A stretch of 64,000 nt of DNA from Ulota crispa. Taxonomy: Eukaryota > Streptophyta > Bryopsida > Orthotrichales > Orthotrichaceae. The stretch covers positions 16,402,471 through 16,466,470 of the forward strand of contig OY987247.1 in the NCBI GenBank assembly GCA_963920765.1, read 5' to 3'. Shown here piece by piece: positions 48,374 to 60,345 of the stretch (positions within the stretch are counted from its first letter, which is position 1; each line of letters begins with the position of its first letter). A program made the translations under genes and the position numbers. Under the pieces are notes generated by a model. The model worked only from the letters and a program-made list of their open reading frames with translations. It ran no database searches and was not told the DNA's origin.

Positions 48374-51300
48374 AGGTCATGTTGCTTGTAATAATGGGTG
48401 GTGGTACAGTAGAGGAAGTGTTGAGATTCTTTTAATATTCTCAAGCAGATTATCTATATGAAATCCATAAGATAGAAAAGCACCCTTTGTGCCCACAATG
48501 TTCCCACGTGAATCCTAAACATTTCTCTTAGTCACATTTGAAGCTAATGACGGTGTTCGTGAATCGTGACGATTGTTTCTTTTTATTTTATTGCAGTGCT
48601 ATGTCACATGTGTAGTACACATTTCTCTTTTTACCACGTGTAGTAGAAGACACTATTCATGAAATATGACGGGTGTCTCTTATAGAATTTATTAGATATG
48701 ATAGCTATTAGTTGGAGGGTACTCCTTATGTAGTGTTTTTGTAATGGACCTACAAATTTAATAGAATATTATTGAACGTACAAGAATCTTCGTCTTTAGA
48801 ACACATTTTCCAATAAGAATGGTGTTCATAATTGTTTAGCAACAAGAATCTTCCAAAATGGTTTTGAAAAAAGTGGTGTTATACATTGCCAAGCTACACT
48901 ACTTAGGTTTTAATTTGTGATGATCCTCATGGATCATTTTTTTAAGGAGATGAGAAATTTCCAAGTCTCAAATATGGAATTTAGCTCCACAACTATTTGT
49001 TGCCAAGTTCTACATGTCATTAGTATTTACATTCTATGCAGTTCATCAAAATGAGAACAAAAACCTACAAAATTCATAAGAAATCGTGCACAATGCTACC
49101 CTTTGAGTTTGAAGTTATAATTTTTTTTATTTGCATGCACCCTTGATGAGATTGGAAATCATTTCAAAATATAAATATTGTACTCCCCTAATTTATTGAG
49201 CTGATATTTTGGATTATTGTTGTGTTTGAGTGCATGATGTGTTTAACTAATTGTGAACTATCCAAAGTTTATAAATGATAGCTCAACAAAAAAAAGTTTG
49301 GACATATATATAGATATAAATCATTGAGAGCCTTGTCAATGTTTTACCTTAGTATTTTGTTCAAACATTTGGAAATAACCAAAAAACTTGCATAGTCTAC
49401 AAATATATTCACAATCCATAATCACCTAAATATGGCACAATAGTTAATTTGTTGATAACAATCAACCATAATTGGATATTTGTTGGTCTAAACCAAACCC
49501 TAACCTTCAAATTTGATTTTCTTTAGTTTCATGATAAATGTAAAATTTTATTTTTTTAGTCATTTAAAATAAAAATTACATATGTATATGCATGCATATG
49601 CCAAAGAATTTCTCATTACAACTTGCACTTGCTCTTTAAAGATTTACATAATTTTAGATTCTAACATGAATGATACATTTGTTTACTTTTGAGCTGCTCG
49701 ACCAAAAATATCATGTTAGCTTAACTTTAAAAGGATCTAAAACCTCCAATTAGTGATTATGCGATTCCACTAAAAGTTTTTTGTTTTCTAGATCTCAAAA
49801 AGTAGTGGCCTAGTTTACAAACAACAATATATTTTTACTTTTTATAATGATTAAAAAAAAAACCAAATTTAGGGCTTGATATCATGCACTTGAGCTCCTC
49901 CGATTAAACTAGATTTTATTAATCTTTTTAAAAGTACGATTTTGAAGATCATCAATCTTTATAAGAATCAAGGGGCACAAGTGCAAATAGATAGTGTTAA
50001 AGTGATGAAATAATAAACATTGCTAAATTCTTTGGATCTTCTCATTAAAACACATTGGTTTGTGCATAAAAACTTAATAGAAGGTGCACTTTGCTAAGAG
50101 AAAATCTGGAACATTACATGTGTGGTGTAAGTGACTAAATTTGGATTATTCATGCAATTCTAGATTACATATGTTTCTAAGATATAGATATAGAGAGATC
50201 TCCAAATTATTTGACATACATCTTGTAATATTTTGCATACCAAATGTCACCAAAAATGATAACCAAGAGAAAAGATACAAAAAATGTACTTCCTTCTAGA
50301 TAGTCCACAATAAGTTAAACATGTAAATGTTCAAAGTAATAGGGCCATCAAAAATCAAGGAAAATTTTGAAATATTCCCCTACATCTTGCTATATTTTGA
50401 AAAATATCCTTGTGATTTTGAGATTGCAAGGATACTTCATAGAGGCTCCATAAAGTACCTACAATGTAGTGATACATTGAGTTGCACACACACTCATTTC
50501 ACCACAAGTGTGTTGTGATTTTAAGGTTTTGATTGCACAACTTGGTTCAAGATTCTTCAAAGAGGCATGTACACACTGGGATTCAAAACTTAAATGGATA
50601 GCCACTTCCTTTACATGCTAGAAAAGTTCTTGCATTGAAGAAAATGTCATGCCAATGTGGAGTTTCAAACGCCTCACCATGGTAAATAAACAAATGAAAT
50701 TTGCAAGTTGGGTGGCAGAATCATTGTTGCACATTAGTCCTCTATGCATTTACAGCAATTCAATGCAATTGCACTCCAATATTGTGAAACCCCTATGAAA
50801 ATATTTTTGCAATTTCAAAAATTACAAGAACATTTTTCAAAAATAAAGCAAAATATAAGGATACTTTGCAAGCTTTCACACAAATCAAAGGGTTTTGAAT
50901 GGTGCCCGTAATGTGACATAGCTATTTTTATTTTATTAATTCATTAACGTCAAAGTCAAAACAAAGTTTGTAAAAAATGAGTGAGAGCTTTGACAAAAAC
51001 TTCACTAATAAAAGACGAGTACCTTGAAATTATTGAACCACTACCTTGAACCGTTAATAATGCAATTGAAACATGCTATACAAAGCTCGTTTCCATTCAT
51101 ATATTACTCATAATCAACATCATAATTTTAAACTATTTTCACTTTAATGATCCTTTTCAATTTGAAAGGACATGATGGTTTTTTCTCATTAAATATATAA
51201 CAATTGGTGAAATAGTTACATCCTTACAAAATTAAAATAACATTTATTTTAAATCAATATAAATGTCCCATTGTGAAAACGATCTTCAGGGGAAACAGAG

Positions 51301-54300
51301 TTTGATTGAGGTGCTTTTGGAAGAAGATACCACTGTGATCGTCTCACGCAAAAGCTAAGTCTTTTCATGAGAGACCAGAGAACAAAAAAGTTTTGTGCAC
51401 CTGAGTTACGAAGGTGCAAAAGAGTGCACGCATGGGCGCTTGAGTGTGAGAAAAAGAGTGAAAACAGCAATGAACCAGCCCTGAAGCCTTTGTGAGAAAT
51501 TAAGTTTTCAACAAACAAATAAGGTTAGAGGAATTACCAAATTTAGAGGCATGCTAGGAGATTATAATTTTTCTTTTTGGAGATTTGAGGTGACTTGCCC
51601 CCTCCCCCTGTTTTTGACCATAGGGATTTGCATGGTGGAATTATAATTTCTTGTTCCATCCTAGATTGCTAAGCCTTGAGATGTTGTTGACCACGTGGTT
51701 ACATGGGTGTTGCATAGGGTTTAGGATTACATGGGTATTGTATAGGGTTTAGGATTACTTGGTTATTTCATATGTTTTAGGATTTAAGATGTAGGATTAG
51801 GATTATGGATATCAATTTAGGGTTTAAAATTACGTGGATTCTCCATTAAAAGTCAAAATTTAGGTTTTTGGATTTTAGGGTTTTAAGGATTTTGAGTGAG
51901 GATTTAGGATTGAGGATTACTTGAACATCTCCATGAAAAACTTAGTTTTAGAATTGAGTTTTGAGGTGACTTGCACTTCCATTTTGAATAGTTGCTTAAC
52001 ATACCAAACTTTGACACATCGTGTTTTCAAATCATTAGCTAGATGTAACATTTTTTGCAATTATACAATAGGAGCCTTAGTAGTGAGTAGAATTAAAAAT
52101 TGTAGTGATTAATGACCAACAAATTGCAACTATCTCAAATACCATCTTTTCCAAAGGCATCCCATGTGCCATGTTTTTGAATTGTATGTGCTAGATTTTG
52201 ACAAAGTTTTCTATTTAATAACAAGAAGATTAAAACCCTCAAGAAAAACATGCAAATGTTTAGTCAAATTTCAGGGATTTCTTTTGCTTTGAGTTGATAG
52301 GATTGTGTTGTTCCACCAGAAGAACAATGCAAGAATCATGCAAAGTTTGTCAAATATTAAACGTTCAACTAACTTTTGGAGCCACTATAAAAAAACAAAA
52401 AATGATTTTCTTTTTGTTGTACTCCATCTACTATTCTACATGAGTGAGTGTTCTTTATTATTATTTGATTTGGATAATTGGGAATTTTACTTCACTCCAA
52501 ACAAAAGTATAACAGTCAAGTAATTAATATAAGGTAGAATTATCCATGTTGCTACACTCCTTATTGGAAGACTTATTAGATGTTCCAATAGAGCACTTTT
52601 GTGTTGTAACTGTAGTCAAAAGTATAAGGAAATGCTATTGCATACTTCATGGTAGCATGTTGGGAGTGAAAGTTTCTATATAGACATACATAATAATGTA
52701 GTTTTGAGTTGGTTGGCATTTATTAATCAAGTTCCAATTCATTACCTTATATCTTAGGATAATGTTTTTCAATAATCATCTTAGGGGTACAAGGAATTGA
52801 TTTAGCTAATATGGGATCAAGGGTGCAATAATAATATCCTTGTATATTCTCCAAGAAGAACTATATGCTATTGCTAATAGGTTTTCTTGTAAGTTTTTAT
52901 AACGTATTTGTTGATTGTAATGTTGAATAGATCAAAATTATGTATAAATATCCTTCAACTTGTAGTTTTATAAAGATAGCATATGAATCAAAACATGAGC
53001 AATTATCTTGCTTTTAAACATGCTCCAAATCTACGAGGCACTACTTTTTTACCTTTCAAAGCTCAAAATTGTCCAAAAGTTTGAGTCCAAATACATTGTC
53101 AAGTATTCTTTTTTTCCAAATCACACAAATGTTTAGACAAATCTTATTGTTTTTGTGAAATTTCTACACCCATTTTTGGTAAGTTTGTGCATTCTTGATT
53201 TTACATCTAAAACATTCAAATATGCATATGATTGTATAAGTGATCTTAAGTCATTAGACTACATTTGAGAAGCTTGTAGGGATTTTGATTCTTGTGGAAC
53301 CAAGCCTAGAATCAAATTCAAAAATGGAGATATTTTTTGCATGAAAGAGCCAGTCAAATCAAACTTGGTACAATTTCCTTTACTATTTTATCATTGTCAT
53401 TGCTTGATTATTTTGCAGTTGTTAGAAGGCTACGTGTTCATTAAACCTTATGCTTGAGTATAATGTTCTAGAACTTAACATCACTTTTTGAGTTTTTTGA
53501 GAAGTAGAAATTTTACTTGATCACCAAAGCTAATGTTAATAATGAATCCCCTAGTAGCATGGTTTTACAAGCCATATGAATCAAAGCAAAAGCTCATAGT
53601 AATTGCTATTAGACGTTTTAAATAGTAAATTTTGTCAATCAAATTGTTTAGCACCAATCAAGCTCACAATGCCCCCATATCTTGTCATAGTGGTCCATAA
53701 TATTCCTGTATGTATTCAATTTTAGTTTATTCTAATTGTTTATATCATACTAGTCATTTTTCAATAAGTTGGGCTATTACAATAAGTTGGGCCAATTGCA
53801 ATGTGGTTGATCATTCTCCTTTGGATATTGAAACCTCAAACTGCACACTAAAAAATGTTAGAGAGATTTTAGTCATTTTACTTAAATTAGACGTCATTTT
53901 CATACTAAAAATAATCACCTGGGTACAAGGCCAATTAGCACTCTTTGTGCTACAATATTTTCCATTCATTTCTCATTGCCACACATCAATTTAATTTTTC
54001 TTATAAATCATGATGATTGTTAATTTTGAATGTATAGTTCTATGCGTGGAAGGAACGAGGGGTTGAAAGGCCATTCTTACCATCTTGCTTACCATATATT
54101 TCTTCTTCTGTTATTTCACACTCGTTCAAATTAATAAGCTTTGTAATACATTTGATGGTAAGATTTTTATCTTCTATTCTTTACAACAAAATATTTGTTT
54201 GTTTTGTCAATATTTATGCTATGAATCTCCTTGTGAATCTCTTATGATAGTAATATCAACCATGATGATTCGGTATCAATTAATGATACAACCTTCTACA

Positions 54301-54428
54301 AGAAAATCCACACTAAGAGAGTACTTAATTTCAAGAGGGATAAAGTATTTCACCAAAATAGATGGATCATATTAATTTATTATTTTTCACTCTCCCAAAT
54401 CTTAACCTTCCATCATAAGTGAGCTACT
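48374..54428. other. 6-kb AT-rich stretch without a recognisable gene
   Basis: Open frames are all under 100 codons and resemble no family. A TTTAGG-rich tract lies at 51,710-51,925. The segment 51,280-51,500 is slightly richer in G+C with an 89-codon minus-strand frame, also unrecognised. No repeats shared with the rest of the window were noticed. Confidence 0.5.
51710..51925. repeat. Degenerate TTTAGGG/TTTAGGATT tract
   Basis: TTTAGG occurs repeatedly in the + orientation (GGGTTTAGGATTAC twice, then TTTTAGGATTTAAG, AATTTAGGGTTTAA, TTTTAGGGTTTT, GATTTAGGATTG). TTTAGGG is the common plant telomere unit, so this may be an eroded interstitial telomere-like tract; chance in A/T/G-rich sequence is the alternative. 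Confidence 0.45.
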
Positions 54429-54432
54429 TTAA

Positions 54433-55152
54433 CTCCTAAAGGACCACTTGCCCCTACAAAGGACAAATGAAATTTTGGGCATGTATTTATGGCTAAACAA
54501 TTTTGTGTAATTTTTGGAAACTTTTATGGAAGATGGAAAATTCAAAGATCTATGTAGGCATTTAATTTTTTTTCTCATTCCAACATTTATTGAGGAAGTT
54601 AAAAATGAATTTATGAGAATTTTGGTTTGGCGGGCAGCCCAAAAACTTCTTTAAAAATTTCATTTTTTAAAAATAAAAATTTGAGGTAGTTCTTTAGACT
54701 TACGTATATACGGGAAGCTTTGAATCATTCAATTCTAATTGATGATGTAAAAGTTATGATAAGTTTTAGTTTGTGTGTAGGAATAGTTTTGAGATTTTTC
54801 ACATCTACCCACAAACTAAAACTTCTCATAACTTTCATCTCATTAATTAGAATTGAATGATTCAAAGCTTCCGGCATATACGTAAGTCTAAAGAACTAAC
54901 CTCAAATTTTTATTTTAAAAAAAATACAAATTTTTAAGGATTTTTTGGGCTGCTTGCTAAACAAAAATTCTCGTTAGTTCATTTTTAACTTCTTCAATAA
55001 ATGTTGGAATGAAAAAATAAATAAATGCCCACACAGATTTTTGAATTTTCCATCTTCCATAAAAGTTTCAAAAATCACACAAAGTAATTTAGCCATAGGT
55101 ACATGCCCGATATCCCATTTGTCCTGTGAGGGGACACTTGGTCGTTTAGGGG
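54433..55152. mobile_element. TTAA-flanked palindromic MITE, copy G (720 bp)
   Basis: TTAA at 54,429-54,432 and 55,153-55,156; ends CTCCTAAAGGACCACTTG and CACTTGGTCGTTTAGGGG. The whole element is an inverted repeat: arms 54,433-54,780 and 54,804-55,152 around a ~23-bp loop. Each arm matches one end half of copy F (44,346-45,274), so G arose as a head-to-head duplication of one half. No coding sequence. Confidence 0.87.
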
Positions 55153-55156
55153 TTAA

Positions 55157-55720
55157 CCTTCTCAAGGATTCTCTTCGTCATTACTGCGAGCATTATTGTA
55201 AATGTATATTTTAGAAATCCTTGAATGGAATTATGAACAATGTTGCAAATTCTATGAATCACAAAACAATTATGTACAAGCGTGATTTTACATGATCGAG
55301 ACCTAAAAGGTGGGACATTGAATTTCAAATAGTTCTCTATTATAAAGGAGGACGTGTTTGTTTTTGGGAGGAAATTCAAAATTCTCTATTGTAAAGCATT
55401 AGGTTTCAAGCATCAGTTATTGGTCTATGACGTGAAATTTGAGGAAAAGGTGAAGAAAGAGAGAGTGAAAAGTTAGCAAAAATTTGAGAGGAAGCGAGAG
55501 GAAAAGGCACATGAAACATGAGGGAGGGAGGGAGAGGAAAAGGCAAGGAAAGGGAGGGTGAAAATCACTTGAAATTAAGAGAGAGATGGTGCAAAGCTAG
55601 GTAAGGCATTCAATTCATTATAAACAACACAACATGACCACATAAGAGATTTGGGTGTAAATTTAAACAAATGTAGTTGCAATAATGATATAAGCCATGC
55701 CAATATTATTTAATGTATAA
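55157..55720. other. Intergenic stretch with purine-rich tract
   Basis: 55,440-55,600 is dominated by GAGGAAAAGG and GGGAGGGAGG-type strings on the + strand. No gene. Confidence 0.45.
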
Positions 55721-56799
55721 CCCCTAAATGCCCAAGGCGCCAAATTATGGTGTTTAGAAAACTTTGAGATATTATTGAAAGCAAAAAGTTGAATGTTATA
55801 GTTTTTTTTTGGAGAAGTGGCAATCTTAAATGAGTTTTAATGTTCAATTTGAATGATTAGCATATGGCATTCCAACTATTTTTGGTGGAACCTATACTGC
55901 AAGTATGCATATTGCGCATTGAAAAATGTAATGAAAAGTGTCACTATAGAGCCTATGACAAGTTGTCATGTTGGAAAAATGAGGAGCAAGTTGAAAATAA
56001 AGTGAAGGCCTCCCCCTAGATAATGTAAGCCCTTCTACAAAAAATTCATCATCTAATAATATCTATATGGGTTTTTGAGCAAATTTCACTTGGAATGTCT
56101 CCCTCTTATAGGAATTACAATTCATCCATTGTCGTATTCTCTTTATTCATAATAATTTATGATCAATAATTGGACCAAAAAATTCTTTGTATTATGTACT
56201 AGCTCTTTGACTATTGCATTTTGCAAGCTCATTTGTGAAGGGAAGTCATTGGTTTTGAAGTAACAACAATAAATATTAAATCATCACAAGTGGTTGTTTT
56301 CCAATTTTGTACACAAAAGTTGCCATTTTTGCATAACAAGTTTCAGGTTGTATTTCAATCTCCATGTTAATCCACATTCAATCACAAATATCTTAACATT
56401 CATATGGCTTTTTTGGAGGTTTTTTTGACAACATCATGTAGAAGCCTTGAAGTTCAAGATCCTAAAATTACAAGCTTATTTCAATGTTTAACCTCTAAGT
56501 GCCCATCGACAGGATGTTGTCGTTGGGGATCCCAAGTTTATCTTACTTTTTCTCTTGATCCGTTCTGTGAAAAAAATCATGGCTAGTTCTCATTAGCAAA
56601 GAAGGTAGTCCTTTTTCAGATCCTACGGTCACTTTTCTAGATGTAATTTTCCAAGCTGTGGTGGCCATTAATCCCCTCATTTTCTCCTAAACCCTCAAAC
56701 AACTCCGGGCGCTTAGGGATTAACAATGATATTGCAACTACAATTCAGAACTTCAATACTACCCTCCAAAAACAAAAAGTCACCTCAGGCATTTAGGGG
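55721..56799. mobile_element. TTAA-type element, copy I, with a nested 228-bp element
   Basis: Ends CCCCTAAATGCCCAAGG and CAGGCATTTAGGGG match the termini of copies A and J; the flanks here are ATAA and TTAT rather than TTAA. The interior (in reverse) matches copy J (32,257-33,063). A smaller TTAA-flanked element sits at 56,492-56,719. No coding sequence. Confidence 0.65.
56492..56719. mobile_element. TTAA-flanked mini-element, copy H (228 bp)
   Basis: TTAA at 56,488-56,491 and 56,720-56,723; ends CCTCTAAGTGCCC and GGGCGCTTAGGGA (complement TCCCTAAGCGCCC). It lies within copy I. Interior unlike the other families. Short, non-coding. Confidence 0.65.
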
Positions 56800-59700
56800 T
56801 TATTTTCTACACATAGGGTTTGGCGGTATTAGAGTGGGCAGAGTGAAGACCTTGCAAAGGTCCCACTCCCACTCAAAGCAAGTTTGACTGGCCTAATCTA
56901 GGTGTCAGTTTATGTATAAACAGGTGAACAAAAAGTTTCACTTTTTCAAACTATAATACAGTAGCTAACGAACTACAAAACAGTGGCAATTTCTTGCTTT
57001 CCTCCCATTGGTTGTCGTAATTGCTGAGCTGAACTCATAATATTGTTTACCTAGTCTTGTTCCTCCCCCCAGCTAGAGGGATATTCATGCCTGAATACCT
57101 AGGCAGAGTTTAGTTAAAGATCTTCATTGGTGTTGGCCGAGAGCTCACAAATGGCATTGGCTAGGGATCCTCGTATTGAGGGAGCAAAAGGGAACCTCCT
57201 AGTGAAGGTTAACAATGTTATGCTACCGTAGCCCACAAACACGTGTCCCCCTCACAACATGCTAAGTCACCTAGCTCACCCTTGAAGTCCTGATTCCTAA
57301 ATTGCGCTTGAACCCCACCCAACAACCCTGGTTTTACTTTGTCGTCCCAGAATCTGGCGCCTTGATTCATGGGCATCTGGTTGACAATTTGCAAGCACAT
57401 CAGTGCCACAGTCCGAGAAGTTTTCTTAGCTTAACCGGCCAATATCCTACATTCTCTTAGGCCAACCGGTTATCTAGAGTATACTCTTGGCTAAGCCTAT
57501 AGAAAACAAAGAATATTCTCTTTTTTTCCTCTAAAATGGTCGGTTTCTTTCCTAAACCATTGAATTCAATTTGGCAATTCTCAAAATCAACCGGCTAGCT
57601 TGTAACTAAATGCCGGTACTTCTTGTACATTGATTAGTGCAACCTGGAACTTGCAAACGGATTCTCTTGTTGGAAAGTTAAGTTACTATAACTTTGGAGT
57701 AAAGCACTAGCTTTCCGTAGTCCGTACAGATCCAAAAGGGAGCAATTGGGAGACTTCAACAGATGTCAAGCTCCTTGTCTTGAACTAGTTTCCATGGGGC
57801 GGCCGGAGGGTCCATGCCTCTGGTGAAGTTGAAGTTGACTTACACGGCTTTCTTGCTGGACTCTTGCCTAGAGGATCTTTCTTAATATCTTCTTCTTGTG
57901 GGGATTTCTAGAAAATTTTCTGTGCGCTGCGCAAGTCAGCTTGGATGAGCCTCCAATTCCGATTTCCCATGGAAATAATCACGGTAGTTGGAGAATGCTT
58001 TCTTGTCTTGCAGAGAGTGCTTATGCTTGGTGCAATGGACCAATTTTCCCCTTTACAGCTTCTTGTGCATGAGTTTTCTTTTTGTGCGCTCTGTTTGCGC
58101 ATTCTTGTTTTTAGTAACTTGTCTCCCTGTGTTTTTTGGACACTAACTTATCCTTGGGTTTTAGCGGATCATCTTTTCAATTTTGGTGCTATTGTGTGAA
58201 GGTTTTCTGTTGCGCTCATGTGCACCGCTGCTCTGGTTTTTGTTGACAGGCTTGGTGTCGTCTAGAACGGAACCTGTTCTCCGTGCAGGTCCTCAATTGC
58301 TGTCAAAACACAAGAATCTGGACATGGCGTATTTAATTCGCGGTCGTCCACCCTTGTGGAGGTGTCATGAAGCATGTGAGGTGCAATAGAGTGCCTGGAT
58401 GTGATTCCACATCGCCATGGGAGGACCTGGCACTGCGTCCATTTTGCACTGTATGGATTCTAAAAGTGTGATTTGTAGCTTCAACTGTTGTAGGGTTTTC
58501 ATAGTTTTTCAGGGGTAGGGTTTAAGGGGTTTGCGTGAGATATGAGGGGAATTTGAACTTAGTTAGGTGCTGCGTCTTTGAGAGTTGGCTGCTAACATTC
58601 CAGCGCAACACGTTGATCTAGGTCTATTGATGAGAAGCCTTACTTTCTGGGATTGACACCAATTTCATTTTGTTAGCCCAATTCAAGGCACCAAAATTGT
58701 GGCTTTGAGGACTAGGATTGGTATAGATTAGCAGATTTAGGGTGTTCTGCTTGAGAATGTGCCAACTTTGAGAATCTGTGCCAACGCAATGAAAACTAAG
58801 AGTTTGCAGAGTTCTCAATTCAACTTGTCCATCTAGAGTGCATGATGCCCGTTAAATGATGAAGCATGTGGATAGTGAATGGAGACTTGAATGGAGGCTT
58901 ACAGAAGGCACCTTTGGTGTTGTAAGTGAAGTTTGTAAAGTTGATTGTGTTCCCTAAACGCGTTGGAGAAGGACGATGTAGTCGCAATGAATGGTACGGA
59001 ATCCCCTCACATCTCTTGCTTACAAAGAGTGATGACTTTCATTGTTCATTTCTTTGAGACATATTTAACCACCTCCTATGACGTCGAGGTACTTAGACAA
59101 TGTTGTTTTAGTTTTGGTTGGCTATACCACAATGGTCCTATGCAATTTGACAAAGAGTTCTCCAGTTCGACACCCTTTGCCACGGGTGACATGCGGATGT
59201 AGACAGTTAGCTTGACATCCAATTCTATTGCCTTTATATACCTGCAAGTTTGAAAGAAGTGCATGAGCTTTCTTGACTTCATAGAATGGGTCTTAATAAA
59301 AAATTTAACAGAGGTCAGGGGCTTCACTTAGGATGGAACGTAGCTTTGGATGCATTTTTGCCGTGGGGTTGGTGGTCGTAGGTTTTGGAGTTGATGGGCA
59401 TGCTGTGTTGTTGACCTAGACTGTTTTCCTTCACAACTCGCAATGGTGTTCTCCTAGTACGTGGTCTTTTGTCCCTTTGGCAAGTCAAGGGAATTGAGAC
59501 TAGGATTGCAGATCTGGTGCGTGAAGAAATAGGTAATTGTTGCAAGCCATAGTGCTGTCAAGAATGGAGACTCCAAAGGCATTGCAAAGGTACGTGCTTG
59601 TACCTTGATTGCTTCCTTGAAATGGTGGTACCTTGATGTTGCGAGAGCTGGCATTTGGAATTCAACAGCATCATGATTGTTTTTGTTGTTAGGCATGGAG

Positions 59701-60345
59701 ATGAGGTCTAAGTCGTGCTGTAGCAAACTCGGGTGATGATATCTTAGTGATGGGTTTATAGAAATGGAATTTCCGGGGTGGTGGTGTTTTTTTTGTGAGC
59801 AATATGACAAAAGCAATCCCATTTTGTGATGTAGCCAAGGTATATCTTGTGGTACAACATGGTATCATGCAACAATTAGCACAAAGCTTAATTGGGCCAT
59901 TTTGCGGGATTGTGCTTTATTGTTCTGGTGTTGGGGGGGGGTGTCTAATTTGTGATAAGGTCTCTGTTCAAGGTGTTCACTTTGAATAGGTTCAAAATGG
60001 TAATGCAGGAATTGATGCTAAATCATGCATGAGGAATTGCAAGTGGTAGTTAAAAACTTGAAGCTTGATTGGAATTGGAATGGTTATGTTGTACAAGAGG
60101 AGAGCTAGCTGCAGCAGCGGGTCCGTGTGTACTGAAAACGTGGAAAGGTCGGTAGAGGGTTTGGACTGTGGTTGATCTCATTTGCTCATTATTGTGCATG
60201 TTGATAGAATGTGGCTGTCATATGTTTGGGTTGAAAGTTGGAACGGGGAAATTGTTGATGTGAGTTGTTGAAGTGGTTTGATGGTATGCATACATGGTGA
60301 GGTAGGAGTTTTGTCGTGTTGATGGGATGTCTTTAATGTGGCTCC
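56800..60345. other. Region upstream of the TNL sequence, no supported gene
   Basis: G+C is higher than in the 42-56 kb part, but open frames are short and unrecognised (for example 57,218-57,409 minus; 58,183-58,389 plus; 58,945-59,202 plus). It may include the promoter, leader or decayed upstream exons of the TNL. No mobile-element ends were recognised. Confidence 0.4.

Noticed and set aside
51249-51518. 89-codon minus-strand frame
   Set aside because: No motif, no neighbours, and no splice or start context to support it.
53710-54375. Two open frames of 94 and 96 codons
   Set aside because: AT-rich, hydrophobic by composition (Phe/Ile/Tyr/Cys), with no conserved motif.
56800-60345. Search for LTR retroelement or virus-like genes in the higher-G+C part
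   Set aside because: No paired long terminal repeats and no reverse transcriptase, integrase or capsid motifs were seen here or elsewhere in the window.
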